A DNA stretch of 64,000 nt. Source: Candidatus Sulfopaludibacter sp. SbA3. GTDB taxonomy: Bacteria > Acidobacteriota > Vicinamibacteria > Vicinamibacterales > UBA2999. Positions 39,716 through 49,671 of the stretch are shown here, in pieces; positions within the stretch are counted from its first letter, which is position 1, and the number at the start of each line of letters is the position of its first letter. The position numbers and the translations under genes are program-made. The stretch covers positions 106,635 through 170,634 of the forward strand of contig CAMDNQ010000006.1 in the NCBI GenBank assembly GCA_945903265.1, written 5' to 3'. Under the pieces are notes generated by a model. It was not told the DNA's origin, made no database searches, and saw only the letters and a program-made list of their open reading frames with translations.

Positions 39716-40576
39716 ATGCGACTGTGCCGGTTCGATGACAATCGCTTAGGGCTCGTCGAGGGCGGCACCGTCACGGATGTGACGGCCGCACTCGATGTGC
39801 TTCCAGCCTGTCGCTACCCGCTCCCGGGCTGGGATCTGCTCATCGAGCATCTCGACGCGGTTCGCGCGCGCGTCCAGACAGTGCGCGCGGTGGGGAAGCC
39901 GGTGCCGCTGGAGCGCGTGACGCTGCGGAGCCCGGTCGCCAATCCTGGCAAGATCATCGCGGCGCCCGTGAACTACCAGAAGCATCTCGATGAAGTCCGC
40001 TCGGACAGTCAGATTCACGCGGGCAATCCTGCCCACACCATCACCATTCAGCAGGCGGGCGTTTTCCTGAAAGCGAACAGTTCGCTCGTCGGCCCTGGCG
40101 ACGGCGTCACGCTGCGAAAAAGCGATCGCCGCACCGACCATGAAGTGGAGCTGGCATTCGTGATTGGCCGCCGGGCCAGCCACGTGTCCAGCGCGGACGC
40201 GCTGCAGTACGTCGCCGGCTACGCCATCGGTCTCGATATTTCGATTCGCGGCTCCGAGGACCGGAGCCTCCGCAAGTCGGCCGACAGTTACACCGTACTG
40301 GGTCCATGGCTGGTCACCGCCGATGACGTGCCGAATCCGGGCACGCTGGATCTGGAGATCTCGGTCAACGGGCAGCAGCGCCAGAAATCCAATACGAAAT
40401 ACCTCATCCTCGGCGTCCCCGAGCTCATCGAGCTCGCTTCTTCGTTCTACACGCTCCATCCCGGCGACATCGTTCTCACCGGAACACCCGAAGGCGTGAG
40501 TCCGATCGAGCCTGGAGACAGAATCGTCGCCACCATCGCGGGAATCGGCTCGATGCAGGTACACGTCCATGGATAG
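39716..40576 (+). CDS. Fumarylacetoacetate hydrolase-family protein (fumarylpyruvate hydrolase candidate)
   Basis: [70 protein letters not shown]. Confidence 0.9.
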   Translation: MRLCRFDDNRLGLVEGGTVTDVTAALDVLPACRYPLPGWDLLIEHLDAVRARVQTVRAVGKPVPLERVTLRSPVANPGKIIAAPVNYQKHLDEVRSDSQIHAGNPAHTITIQQAGVFLKANSSLVGPGDGVTLRKSDRRTDHEVELAFVIGRRASHVSSADALQYVAGYAIGLDISIRGSEDRSLRKSADSYTVLGPWLVTADDVPNPGTLDLEISVNGQQRQKSNTKYLILGVPELIELASSFYTLHPGDIVLTGTPEGVSPIEPGDRIVATIAGIGSMQVHVHG

Positions 40577-41636
40577 CTCCACCGCGACCACGTTTCCAAC
40601 GACCGGCCTCTCGCCGGAACGACGCGATCTGTACGCGCGCCTCGACAAGAAATCGGCGGCCCCGCTCTGGGAAGTGCTGGGAAAAATCATCCCGCCCGAG
40701 CCGACGCCCGAGACGGTGTCCGTCGTGTGGCGGTATGACGAGCTGAGGCCTCTGCTCCTCGAGGCCGGCCGCCTGCTGACGGCAAAGGAAGCAGAGCGCC
40801 GCGTACTCGTGCTCGAGAATCCTGGTCTGCGCGGACAGTCCCGCATCACGCAGAGCCTCTATGCCGGCCTCCAGCTGATTCTGCCAGGCGAAGTCGCGCC
40901 GGCCCATCGCCACGCCGCCGCCGCTCTCCGCTTCATCGTGGAGGGGACCGGCGCCTACACGGCGGTCGAAGGGGAGCGGACGATGATGCACCCGGGCGAC
41001 TTCATCCTGACGCCGTCGTGGACGTATCACGACCACGGCAATCCCGGAGACGTGCCGGTCATCTGGCTCGACGGGCTGGACGTGCCCATCGTGAACCTGT
41101 TCGACGCGAGCTTCAGGGAAAGCTTTCCGGGCGAGACCCAGCCCAATGCCGTGCCCGAAGGCGACTCGCATGCCCGCTACGCCGCGAATATGCTGCCGGT
41201 GGACTGGACGCCGAAGCGCGCTTCGTCGCCGATCTTCAACTATCCGTACTCGCGCAGCCGCGAGACCGTTCACAGCCTCTACGCGAACGGGCCGGTGCAC
41301 GAGTGCCATGGGGTGAAGGTGCGCTACATCAATCCGGCGCAGGGCGGGCCGCCGATGCCGACGATCGGCGCGTTTCTGCAGCTGCTGCCGAAGGGGTTTC
41401 GCGGAACGCCGTACCGCGCCACCGATGCGACGATCTACGCGGCGGTCGAAGGGCGTGGCCAGAGTCGCATTGGCGATACGACGGTCACCTGGGGTCCGCG
41501 TGACATCTTCGTGATTCCGTCGTGGGCCCCCGTGTCGCACGAGGCGGGCGAGGAGTCGGTGCTGTTCAGTTTTTCCGACCGTCCCGCGCAGCAGGTGCTC
41601 GGCTTGTGGCGCGAACAGGCGCCGGTGGCGTCATGA
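40569..41636 (+). CDS. Gentisate 1,2-dioxygenase-like double cupin
   Basis: [62 protein letters not shown]; second cupin [23 protein letters not shown]. Confidence 0.9.
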   Translation: MDSSTATTFPTTGLSPERRDLYARLDKKSAAPLWEVLGKIIPPEPTPETVSVVWRYDELRPLLLEAGRLLTAKEAERRVLVLENPGLRGQSRITQSLYAGLQLILPGEVAPAHRHAAAALRFIVEGTGAYTAVEGERTMMHPGDFILTPSWTYHDHGNPGDVPVIWLDGLDVPIVNLFDASFRESFPGETQPNAVPEGDSHARYAANMLPVDWTPKRASSPIFNYPYSRSRETVHSLYANGPVHECHGVKVRYINPAQGGPPMPTIGAFLQLLPKGFRGTPYRATDATIYAAVEGRGQSRIGDTTVTWGPRDIFVIPSWAPVSHEAGEESVLFSFSDRPAQQVLGLWREQAPVAS

Positions 41637-43465
41637 CAGGTAGCCGTATGAAAAAACTCATCGTCGCGGCGGTGCTTCTGCTCACCAGCGCACCCGCCCA
41701 CGCGCAGGTGGACTTCTCCGGCGAGTGGGCGCCGCGGTTCTGGGAGGACCAGCTCGAACGGGTCCCCGGCCCCGAGCTGGGCGACTTTCTCGGCATTCCG
41801 ATCAGCGATGCGGCGCGGCTGCGCGCGGAAGCCTGGGACGCCTCGATCCAGACGCTGCCCGAGTGGCAGTGCCGTCCGCACTCCGCCGACTACATCTGGC
41901 GCGGGCCCTCCAACCTCCGGATCACCAAGGAAGTCGATCCCGTGTCGCGCGAGACGACGGCATTTCATACCGAATGGCTCCGATCGGTCGATCGCGCGAT
42001 CTATCTCGACGGGCGCCCACGTCCGCCCGCGGACGCCCTGCACACATGGTCCGGCTTCTCGACGGCGCGCTGGATGGGCGACGTCCTCGAAGTCACCGTG
42101 ACGCATCTCAAAGAGGGGTACCTGCGCCGGAACGGATTGCCGCGCAGCGACAGGGCGATGCTCAAGGAGTACTGGATTCGCAATGGGAACTACCTGACGG
42201 TGACGGCGATCGTGCATGACCCGGTCTACCTGACGGAGCCGTTCATCCGGACGACCGACTACGAGCTTGACCTGCACCAACGCGTACCGCCGTATCCCTG
42301 CGCGGTTGTGCAGGAGGTCGAACGCGAGAAGGGGCAGATTCCACACTTTCTTCCAGGCGCAAATCCGTACATGACGGAGTTCGCGACGAAGTACAACCTT
42401 CCCGTCGAATCGACACGAGGCGGCGCGAACACGATGTATTCCGGCGGCGCACCAGCACGGCCAGCTGTGCCGGGGAGTCCGGCCGCCGCAGCACCATCAG
42501 GTATTCAGATTCTTCCGGTGAGGGGCCAGATCTTCGTGCTGCAGGGCGCTGGCGCAAACCTCACGGCTTCGGTAGGCCGGGACGGAGTCCTGGTCGTCGA
42601 CACCGGCCTCGCGCACGCGTCCGACGGTGTCCTGGCTGCGCTTCGGCAGCTGCAGACGCAGTTGGACCTGCGAGCGCAACCACCGGGATTTGCGGCTGAA
42701 ACGCGCTCGAGCGTTGCCGATCGCCAAATCGAGCCGCCCGCGAAGCCGATTCGCTACATCGTCAATACGCACATGCACCCGGATCACACGGGCGGCAACG
42801 ACAGACTGCGTCAGGCGGGCCGGACGTATACCGGCGGCAACGTCGCCGGCACCATCGAGGACGCCGGAGAGGGCGCCGCGATCCTCAGCCATGAGAACGT
42901 GATGCTGCGCATGACCGGCCAGGTTGCCGGCGAGCAGGCGTCAGCGTCCGATAGCGTCCCCACCGATACGTTTTACGGTGAGGGGATGAAGCTCAGTCAC
43001 TTCTTCAACGGCGAGGGGGTGCAGCTGATACATCAGCCCGCGGCGCACAGCGACGGCGACACGATGGTCTATTTCCGCGGGGCCGACGTGATCGCCGCCG
43101 GCGATATCTACGTCACGACAAGTTACCCGGTCATCGACGTGACGCGTGGCGGAACGATCAACGGTGCGATCGCCGGACTGAACCGCATTCTCGATATTGC
43201 GATCGCAGAATTCCGCAGTGAGGGCGGCACGCTCGTCATTCCGGGGCATGGACGGATCAGCGACGCGGCCGACGTCGCGTACTACCGCGACATGGTCACC
43301 ATCATTCGCGACCGCATCGCAGCGATGAAGGCGACGGGTGTGACCCTTGGGCAGGTGAAGGCCGCGAGGCCGACGGCCGACTACGACGGCCGCTACGGCG
43401 CGGCGACAGGCGCGTGGACGACCGACATGTTCATCGAGGCGGTATATGCGACTGTCGATCGCTAG
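41633..43465 (+). CDS. Exported fusion: uncharacterised domain (as in 15205-16692) plus metallo-beta-lactamase-fold hydrolase
   Basis: N-term [39 protein letters not shown]-term [21 protein letters not shown] (HxHxDH); start could be ATG 41648. Confidence 0.88.
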   Translation: MTGSRMKKLIVAAVLLLTSAPAHAQVDFSGEWAPRFWEDQLERVPGPELGDFLGIPISDAARLRAEAWDASIQTLPEWQCRPHSADYIWRGPSNLRITKEVDPVSRETTAFHTEWLRSVDRAIYLDGRPRPPADALHTWSGFSTARWMGDVLEVTVTHLKEGYLRRNGLPRSDRAMLKEYWIRNGNYLTVTAIVHDPVYLTEPFIRTTDYELDLHQRVPPYPCAVVQEVEREKGQIPHFLPGANPYMTEFATKYNLPVESTRGGANTMYSGGAPARPAVPGSPAAAAPSGIQILPVRGQIFVLQGAGANLTASVGRDGVLVVDTGLAHASDGVLAALRQLQTQLDLRAQPPGFAAETRSSVADRQIEPPAKPIRYIVNTHMHPDHTGGNDRLRQAGRTYTGGNVAGTIEDAGEGAAILSHENVMLRMTGQVAGEQASASDSVPTDTFYGEGMKLSHFFNGEGVQLIHQPAAHSDGDTMVYFRGADVIAAGDIYVTTSYPVIDVTRGGTINGAIAGLNRILDIAIAEFRSEGGTLVIPGHGRISDAADVAYYRDMVTIIRDRIAAMKATGVTLGQVKAARPTADYDGRYGAATGAWTTDMFIEAVYATVDR

Positions 43466-44222
43466 CGTCCGCCTTCGCCGTTTCGCGGCTTCGGCCGGAC
43501 AAGTCATTGCGATCGCAGCATTGGCGATCGGGCCGGCGCATGCCCAGGGGCGCCAGGCAGGACCCCCGCCACCCAGGGCGGCTGCGCCCGTCGACCTGAC
43601 AGGCACATGGATCGCCGTCGTGACTGAAGACTGGCGCTGGCGAATGCGGACGCCGCCGAAAGGCGACCTCACCAGCCTGCCGCTGACCGAGGCGGCCATC
43701 AAAGTGGCTCAGGCATGGGATCCGGCGAGGGATACCGCCGCGGGCGAGCAGTGCCGCGCGTACGGCGCTGCCGGTGTGATGCGGATGCCGGGCCGCCTTC
43801 GCTTCTCCTGGCAGAACGACACCGCGCTCAGGCTCGAGACCGAGGCCGGGACGCAGACCCGTCTGCTGCAGTTCGGGCGCCGACCTCCGGCTCCAGTGCG
43901 CCCCGGCTGGCAGGGCGTATCGATCGCCGACTGGCAGTTCGCCGGAGGCCGCCGCGGCGGCAGTGCGGGCTCGCTCCGTGTCGTGACGACGAATATGCGT
44001 CCGGGCTACCTGCGGAAGAACGGCGTACCGTACAGCGCCGACGCGCAGCTCACCGAATTTTTCAACGTCGTCACGGATGCGACGTCGAATGACACATGGC
44101 TGATCGTGACGACGATGGTCGAAGATCCGCAGTACCTGAGTGTGCCGCGGTTCGTCACCAGCTCGCATTTCAGGAAGGCCGACGCATCCCCCTGGAACCC
44201 GACTCCCTGCGTAGCCGACTAA
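43446..44222 (+). CDS. Exported protein, single copy of the same uncharacterised domain
   Basis: Signal peptide; [10 protein letters not shown]...[34 protein letters not shown] resembles the N-domain of the upstream gene. Confidence 0.75.
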   Translation: MRLSIASVRLRRFAASAGQVIAIAALAIGPAHAQGRQAGPPPPRAAAPVDLTGTWIAVVTEDWRWRMRTPPKGDLTSLPLTEAAIKVAQAWDPARDTAAGEQCRAYGAAGVMRMPGRLRFSWQNDTALRLETEAGTQTRLLQFGRRPPAPVRPGWQGVSIADWQFAGGRRGGSAGSLRVVTTNMRPGYLRKNGVPYSADAQLTEFFNVVTDATSNDTWLIVTTMVEDPQYLSVPRFVTSSHFRKADASPWNPTPCVAD

Positions 44223-44238
44223 CGGGTACAATCCCAGC

Positions 44239-44841
44239 GTGCAGGATCTGATCACGCGCCTGCTGGTCGAGCTCGGCGAGGATCCGTCCCGCGAAGGTCT
44301 CGCGCGGACCCCTCAGCGCGTCGAGCGCGCCCTCAAATTTCTGACGAGCGGCTACACGGCGGACATTCAAGCCATCCTCAACGGAGCGCTCTTCACGGTC
44401 GACTACAGCGAGATGGTCATCGTGAAGGACATTGACTACTACAGTCTCTGTGAGCACCACCTGCTGCCGTTCTTCGGCAAGTGCCACGTCGCGTACATCC
44501 CGCGCCGGCAGGTGATCGGCCTGAGCAAGATTCCCCGCCTCGTGGACGTCTTTGCGCGCCGCCTGCAGATTCAGGAGCGGATGACCAATCAGATTGCGCA
44601 AACGATTCTCGACACGGTCAACCCGCTCGGTGTGGCGGTCGTGTGCGAGGGGACGCACCTGTGCATGTCGATGCGTGGCGTCGAGAAGCAGAATTCGTTT
44701 GCCGTCACGAGCGCCATGCTGGGCGCCTTCCGGGACAACTCACGGACGAGAATGGAGTTCCTGGAGTTAATCAGCCACAGGAATGATGCGGTGACGTCGA
44801 CGACGCCGATGGGTGCGGGGCTGACATGCGTCAACGACTAG
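44239..44841 (+). CDS. folE: GTP cyclohydrolase I
   Basis: [87 protein letters not shown]. Confidence 0.97.
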   Translation: MQDLITRLLVELGEDPSREGLARTPQRVERALKFLTSGYTADIQAILNGALFTVDYSEMVIVKDIDYYSLCEHHLLPFFGKCHVAYIPRRQVIGLSKIPRLVDVFARRLQIQERMTNQIAQTILDTVNPLGVAVVCEGTHLCMSMRGVEKQNSFAVTSAMLGAFRDNSRTRMEFLELISHRNDAVTSTTPMGAGLTCVND

Positions 44842-45482
44842 CCGTCGTCCTCGCGATCGCGCTGCTGGCGGCAGCCGGCGTCTCCGCCCAGCGCGCCACG
44901 CGAGGCCGGGCCACACAGCCCGTCACCACCACCGAACCCGCGGTCGTCGAGTGCCCGTCCGTGCTCGGCGAGGGTGTCACGACGCTCCGCATGTTCTGTG
45001 ACGTCCTGACGGGGCGCGACGTCGCGGGCGGGGTCATCATCAAGCTTCCGCCCCATACGGGTCCTGTCACGCTGACCTTCGACCTGCACAACCGCCACAC
45101 CTACTCCGCGGAGCAGGTGAAGAGCGGCCGCGGCTACCGGCACTACACGGCGACCATCGGTGTGCTCACCGCCGACAACACGCTCCTGAGCCGCTTTGTC
45201 GTCCAGAACGAGTTCCGCACCGCCGCCGATCTGGTGGATCGCGTGACCGGGGGCGCCGGGCCTGGCGGGGTGAAAGCCGTAGCGCCCACCGGTTCGGAGG
45301 CGATTTCGATCGTGATTCCGGCCGCCGAGCAGACCGTCAGCATCCTCGGCGAGAAGCTCTCTGTCGTGGGTCCTGATTTGAACGATACCTTCCTCACGCC
45401 CGGCAGGCCGGTCGCAATCCTCAGCAACGTCCAGGTGCAATACCGGCCGGCCCCCGCCCGCCGCACGCCTCCGCGCCGGTGA
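44826..45482 (+). CDS. Exported hypothetical protein
   Basis: Signal peptide [22 protein letters not shown]; overlaps folE end. Confidence 0.7.
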   Translation: MRQRLAVVLAIALLAAAGVSAQRATRGRATQPVTTTEPAVVECPSVLGEGVTTLRMFCDVLTGRDVAGGVIIKLPPHTGPVTLTFDLHNRHTYSAEQVKSGRGYRHYTATIGVLTADNTLLSRFVVQNEFRTAADLVDRVTGGAGPGGVKAVAPTGSEAISIVIPAAEQTVSILGEKLSVVGPDLNDTFLTPGRPVAILSNVQVQYRPAPARRTPPRR

Positions 45483-46186
45483 GCGGCGACGAGCTGCTCT
45501 CCATCATCGTTCCGGTTTTCAACGAAGCCCGTACCTTACGCGCCGTGATCGATCGACTGCTGGCGATCGATTTGCCCGTTCCGCGCGAGATCATCGTCGT
45601 CGACGATGGCTCGACCGATGGCACCGGGGGCGTGCTCGACATCGCGGAGGGCGCCGGCCTGCCAATCACGATCCTCCGGGCGGCGCAGAACGGGGGGAAG
45701 GGCACGGCGATTCGCCGGGGTCTGGAGCAGTCTCGAGGAACGATCGTCGCCATTCAGGACGCCGATCTGGAACTGGACCCGCAGCAGCTCGCCGCGCTTG
45801 TCTCGCCGATTCTCAACGGCCAGACGGATGTGGTGTACGGGTCGCGGTTCCTGGCCGGACGCGGCGGTGCGCCGCGCATGACCTTCGCGGCAAACCGGGC
45901 TCTCACTACGGTGACGAACGTGCTGTTCGGCGCCTCGCTGACCGATATGGAGACCTGCTACAAGGTGATGCGGACCCCCGTGGCGCGGTCGCTCCAGTTG
46001 CGCGCGGAGCGGTTCGAGATCGAGCCCGAGATCACCGCACGGCTGCTGCGTGGGGGCCACCGCATCCACGAGGTGCCCGTCCGCTTCGAGCCGCGGTCGC
46101 GGGCGCAGGGGAAGAAGATTGGGTGGCGTGACGGCGTCACCGCGCTGCAGGTCCTCATTCGAGAGCGATGCGCGCGGCGACGTTAG
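45479..46186 (+). CDS. Family 2 glycosyltransferase (dolichyl-phosphate-sugar synthase like)
   Basis: LLSIIVPVFNEARTLRAVIDRLL, EIIVVDDGSTDGTGG, KGTAIRRGLEQSRGTIVAIQDADLELDPQQL. Confidence 0.93.
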   Translation: MSGDELLSIIVPVFNEARTLRAVIDRLLAIDLPVPREIIVVDDGSTDGTGGVLDIAEGAGLPITILRAAQNGGKGTAIRRGLEQSRGTIVAIQDADLELDPQQLAALVSPILNGQTDVVYGSRFLAGRGGAPRMTFAANRALTTVTNVLFGASLTDMETCYKVMRTPVARSLQLRAERFEIEPEITARLLRGGHRIHEVPVRFEPRSRAQGKKIGWRDGVTALQVLIRERCARRR

Positions 46187-47676
46187 CCGCGCTGATCGCG
46201 GCGGTGGTCGTGGTGGGCGTCCGGTGGGGCACCTTTGTTGTCGGCGGCTCGGACTCGTACTGCTACCTGCATCAGGCCGAACGATGGGCATCCGGCACGC
46301 TGCAGCTGGTGGAGCCGCTGGCGCTCGAGGCCCCGTGGCCCGATGCCGCCCTGACCTTCGCCCCCGTCGGACATCGTCCATCGCCGACCGTGCCAGGGGC
46401 GCTCGTGCCGATCTGTGCGGTTGGGTTGTCGATCGCCATGGCGCCTCTGGTCTGGTTCGGCGGGATATCGGCCGCGTTTTTCATCGTGCCGCTCTTCGGC
46501 GCGCTGCTGATCGGCGCGACCTACGCCGTCGGCGCGCGATACGGCGCCCGCATCGGCGTCGCATCGGCGGCGATTGTCGCCTCCACGCCGGTTTTTCTCT
46601 TTCAGCTCATGCAGCCGATGAGCGACGTCCCCGCGGCGGCTCTCTGGATGGCGGCGGTTGCGGGCGTCACCAGCGCGCGCCGGCGCGGTGCGATGCTCGG
46701 CGGTGCCGCGGCGGCCGCCGCCCTCGTGATGCGGCCCAATCTGGCGCCGCTGGCGATTCCTCTGGGGCTCTTCCTGCTGCTCAGGCCCGAACGGCTGTGG
46801 GGCGAGCGGATCGGCGCTGCCGCGCGCTTCGCGGCGGTCGGCGCCGCTGGTCCTCTCTGCGTCGCTCTCATCCAGAACGCGTTTTACGGATCACCGCTCA
46901 GTTCCGGGTACGGCTCGTTGGGTCCGCTGTTCGAGATAGAGAACATCCAGCCCAACGCGATTCGGTACGCCACATGGCTTTCAGACACCCTGACGCCGGG
47001 GTGGGTGCTCGCTGCCGCTGCGCCATTTCTGGTACCCGGCGCGCTGAGCAGACTTCTGCTCTGGATGTTCATCCTGAACATCGCCTGTTACCTGCCGTAC
47101 ATCGTGTTCGAGGACTGGTATTTTCTGAGATTCATGCTGCCGACGATTCCACTCATCGTCGTGTTGAGCGTCGCAGTGATTGACTCGATCTGCCGGCGCA
47201 CGTGGTCTGTGGCGTCACGGCCGATCCTCTGCGTGGTGGCGGTTGCCATGATGGTCTTCGGCATTCGCGAAGCGGGGGACCGCCAGGTCTTTCGTCTGCA
47301 GCAGCTCGAGGCACGCTTCGAGCAGGCGGGCCGCTATGTGGGCGACGCGCTGCCGCAAAACGCCATCGTTATCACGAGCTGGCAGAGTGGCAGTGTGCGG
47401 TTCTACTCGGGGAAGAAGACGATCCTCTGGGACTTCCTCGATCCTGCGTGGCTCGATCGCACGATCGTCTGGGTCCGCGCGCGCGGCTTCGAACCGTATC
47501 TCCTGTTCGAGAGCCGGGAAGAGCCGCTCTTCAGGCGTCGATTCGCCGGCAATCCGATCGGCGCGCTCGACTGGCCACCCGCCGCGGAGATTGCGGGCAG
47601 CGTGCGGATCTACCGGCCCGACGACAGGGATCGGTACTACCGGAACGAACCCGTGCTGACCGACTACGCTCGCTGA
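46168..47676 (+). CDS. Polytopic membrane protein, GT39/ArnT-like candidate
   Basis: Many TM segments; GSDSYCYLHQAERWASGTLQLVEPLAL; follows a GT2 gene with overlap. Confidence 0.7.
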   Translation: MRAATLAALIAAVVVVGVRWGTFVVGGSDSYCYLHQAERWASGTLQLVEPLALEAPWPDAALTFAPVGHRPSPTVPGALVPICAVGLSIAMAPLVWFGGISAAFFIVPLFGALLIGATYAVGARYGARIGVASAAIVASTPVFLFQLMQPMSDVPAAALWMAAVAGVTSARRRGAMLGGAAAAAALVMRPNLAPLAIPLGLFLLLRPERLWGERIGAAARFAAVGAAGPLCVALIQNAFYGSPLSSGYGSLGPLFEIENIQPNAIRYATWLSDTLTPGWVLAAAAPFLVPGALSRLLLWMFILNIACYLPYIVFEDWYFLRFMLPTIPLIVVLSVAVIDSICRRTWSVASRPILCVVAVAMMVFGIREAGDRQVFRLQQLEARFEQAGRYVGDALPQNAIVITSWQSGSVRFYSGKKTILWDFLDPAWLDRTIVWVRARGFEPYLLFESREEPLFRRRFAGNPIGALDWPPAAEIAGSVRIYRPDDRDRYYRNEPVLTDYAR

Positions 47677-48164
47677 GCGAGCTCGTCGAGCCGCGCGATC
47701 AGCGCCACGAAGCGCGGCTCCGCCGGATCGAAAGCGCCGGGTGATACCGCCTGGCGGCGTGGGGGCTGCCGGATCGCGCTCGCCCGTTCGAGATACACCG
47801 TCAACTGATCCGCAAACGAGTCGGCTGGGGTCCCGTGGGGCAGGGGCGGCGGCTTCCTGGTTCGCCGGAACGACAGCATGCGCCCGCCGGCGGGCTGCGC
47901 GGGCGGCTCGAACTGCGGGATCGTCAGCGTCTGCACGTGCGCGGCGGAGGCTCCGAGGTCGCGCAGCCGTGATCCAAGGGCCAGTTCGTCCGCCGTCGAG
48001 AGCAGCGCAGGCATCAGGATCACGTCGGGTAGTTCCGCTTCGATGAGCGCGAGCGCCGACGCCATGGAGTCCGCAAGCCGCAACTCGGCTTTCACGCGGG
48101 TCGCGACGGCGGTCAAATGCGCGACCTGTGTCCCATCCTGCTCCACGGCGACAATGAGCGGCAT
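47664..48164 (-). CDS. Protein with receiver-like N-terminus apparently lacking the phospho-acceptor Asp
   Basis: PLIVAVEQDGTQVAHLTAVATRVKAELRLADSMASALALIEAELPDVILMPALLSTADE. Confidence 0.6.
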   Translation of the reverse strand: MPLIVAVEQDGTQVAHLTAVATRVKAELRLADSMASALALIEAELPDVILMPALLSTADELALGSRLRDLGASAAHVQTLTIPQFEPPAQPAGGRMLSFRRTRKPPPLPHGTPADSFADQLTVYLERASAIRQPPRRQAVSPGAFDPAEPRFVALIARLDELAQRA

Positions 48165-48442
48165 CACGACCGCACCATGAACAGCACCAGGACAGTCGCA
48201 GCCGCAACGAAAATCATCATGGGACCGTGATCGATGCTCTGCGTCCGCGCCGCTTCGAACAGCACCGCACCGACCTCTCCGATTCTGCCCCCGGCGGCTT
48301 CCACGGTTGACGTTGTGCCGAGGACGGTCCGTACCTGTTCCCTGACGCGCAGGTCGATGGACATCAGAATGACCAGGACAGCGAGCACCACGGCCCCTGA
48401 CATCAGGGCGTCGCTCCAGACACGCCGCACGTGGGATCGCAT
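48164..48442 (-). CDS. Small two-TM membrane protein
   Basis: LMSGAVVLAVLVILMSIDL and MMIFVAAATVLVLFMVRS; abuts downstream gene. Confidence 0.6.
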   Translation of the reverse strand: MRSHVRRVWSDALMSGAVVLAVLVILMSIDLRVREQVRTVLGTTSTVEAAGGRIGEVGAVLFEAARTQSIDHGPMMIFVAAATVLVLFMVRS

Positions 48443-48478
48443 CGCAAATGCGCTGTCGCAATAGGTGTTCCAGCGCGT

Positions 48479-48513
48479 AAGTCCAAGGTCGAAAGTCAAA
48501 AGTCAAAAATAAA
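48479..48513. repeat. Degenerate heptanucleotide tandem repeat
   Basis: AAGTCCA-AGGTCGA-AAGTCAA-AAGTCAA-AAATAAA, 7-nt periodicity. Confidence 0.75.
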
Positions 48514-48793
48514 GCGCAAGCGCGCAGTGTGCGTACGCGACTTTCGAACGTGGCCTTACGAATGTGCTCGGGCGAATGGATCGATCACGCTCAAGGTGTC
48601 TCCGATTGCATTTGTGTGGGTCGCCCACGTGCCCTGTACGACAACCACGAAAGCGACAAACGCAGTTACGAATGTGCGGGAAGCGCCGGCGGCCTCTGTG
48701 CCCGCCATCTCCCGCGATCGCGACACGGCGCCATGCGCTAAGTGCATCACCTCATAGGAGTTGCGGACACTCGCACGCACGGCACATGTGTCG

Positions 48794-48808
48794 TGGCACA
48801 TGCGTTGC
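48794..48808 (+). promoter_or_regulatory. Candidate sigma54 (-24/-12) promoter upstream of flp
   Basis: TGGCAC-ATGCG-TTGC; GG and GC doublets 10 bp apart; about 100 bp upstream of flp ATG. Confidence 0.65.
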
Positions 48809-48872
48809 GCTTGGATGGTGCGTTACCGCGGTCGCGCAAAACGCACGGCCGTTCAACTTCACACGTTTGCAA

Positions 48873-48893
48873 GCGCGTCGTTCCACGACGCGC
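48873..48893 (+). promoter_or_regulatory. 5'UTR hairpin adjacent to flp Shine-Dalgarno
   Basis: GCGCGTCGT-TCC-ACGACGCGC perfect 9-bp stem, then GGAGGGA and ATG at 48908. Confidence 0.6.
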
Positions 48894-48907
48894 GGAGGGA
48901 ACCAGTC

Positions 48908-49099
48908 ATGACGAATCTCATCACTCGCTTCCGTGCGTTGCTGCACGACGACGAAGGCCAGGACCTGATCGAGTACGCGCTGCTCGCCGGCCTGATCGCG
49001 CTGGTATCGACGTTCGCGCTGACGAACGCGGGCACCAAGGTCAGCCAGATCTGGGACGGCATCGACCAGGCGCTCGGCGAAGTGCCGGCTGCCCAGTAA
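48908..49099 (+). CDS. flp: Flp-type IVb pilin
   Basis: DDEGQDLIEYALLAGLIALVSTFALTNAG: Flp processing site and hydrophobic helix. Confidence 0.95.
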   Translation: MTNLITRFRALLHDDEGQDLIEYALLAGLIALVSTFALTNAGTKVSQIWDGIDQALGEVPAAQ

Positions 49100-49110
49100 C
49101 GCACACACTG

Positions 49111-49140
49111 AGAGGACGTTCTCCCCTCCGTCCTCTTTTT
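49111..49140 (+). terminator. Rho-independent terminator/attenuator after flp
   Basis: AGAGGACG-ttctcccctc-CGTCCTCT perfect 8-bp stem followed by TTTT. Confidence 0.8.
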
Positions 49141-49155
49141 CTACAGAAAGACGTG

Positions 49156-49671
49156 ATGCCCACGATGTCGCCTGAGACACTCTCGCTCGCCGTCGTTCTT
49201 GCCGGCACCGGCGCGGGTGCGGTGATCGACATGCGCACACGGCGAGTGCCGAACGCGGTGACCTTCTCACTGGCAGCGACGGGGCTTCTCATGGCGACGG
49301 CCGGACTGGGACCGATTGGACCGGCGGCCGCGCTTGCGGGATGCGCGCTCGGTTTGGCGCTGATGCTGCCTGGTTACCTGATGGGCGGCACCGGCGCCGG
49401 CGACGTCAAGCTCCTGGCGGCCGCGGGCACGCTGCTCGGTCCCGCCATGACGCTCTGGGCGTTCGCGTTCACGTTGATAGCCGGGGGCGCCATCGCGCTC
49501 CTGATTGCCGCGGTTCGCGGCCGGCTCTGGCTGACATGGTGGCGGACGATCGACTTGATTCGCACCCGGGGTGCGAACTCGGGAGACATTCGTGCGGTGG
49601 GCGAGAACAACCGGTTCGCCTACGCCCCCGCCATCGTCGCAGGCGTTCTGATAGCCGCGGTGACCATATGA
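49156..49671 (+). CDS. cpaA: A24 prepilin peptidase (TadV/CpaA)
   Basis: GAVIDMRTRRVPNAVTF; GGTGAGDVKLLAAAG. Confidence 0.93.
   Translation: MPTMSPETLSLAVVLAGTGAGAVIDMRTRRVPNAVTFSLAATGLLMATAGLGPIGPAAALAGCALGLALMLPGYLMGGTGAGDVKLLAAAGTLLGPAMTLWAFAFTLIAGGAIALLIAAVRGRLWLTWWRTIDLIRTRGANSGDIRAVGENNRFAYAPAIVAGVLIAAVTI

Noticed and set aside
46050-47183. 377-aa ORF on plus strand overlapping the membrane glycosyltransferase-like gene
   Set aside because: Out-of-frame Arg/Gly-rich translation; the 46168-47676 frame has TM segments and coupling to the GT2 gene.
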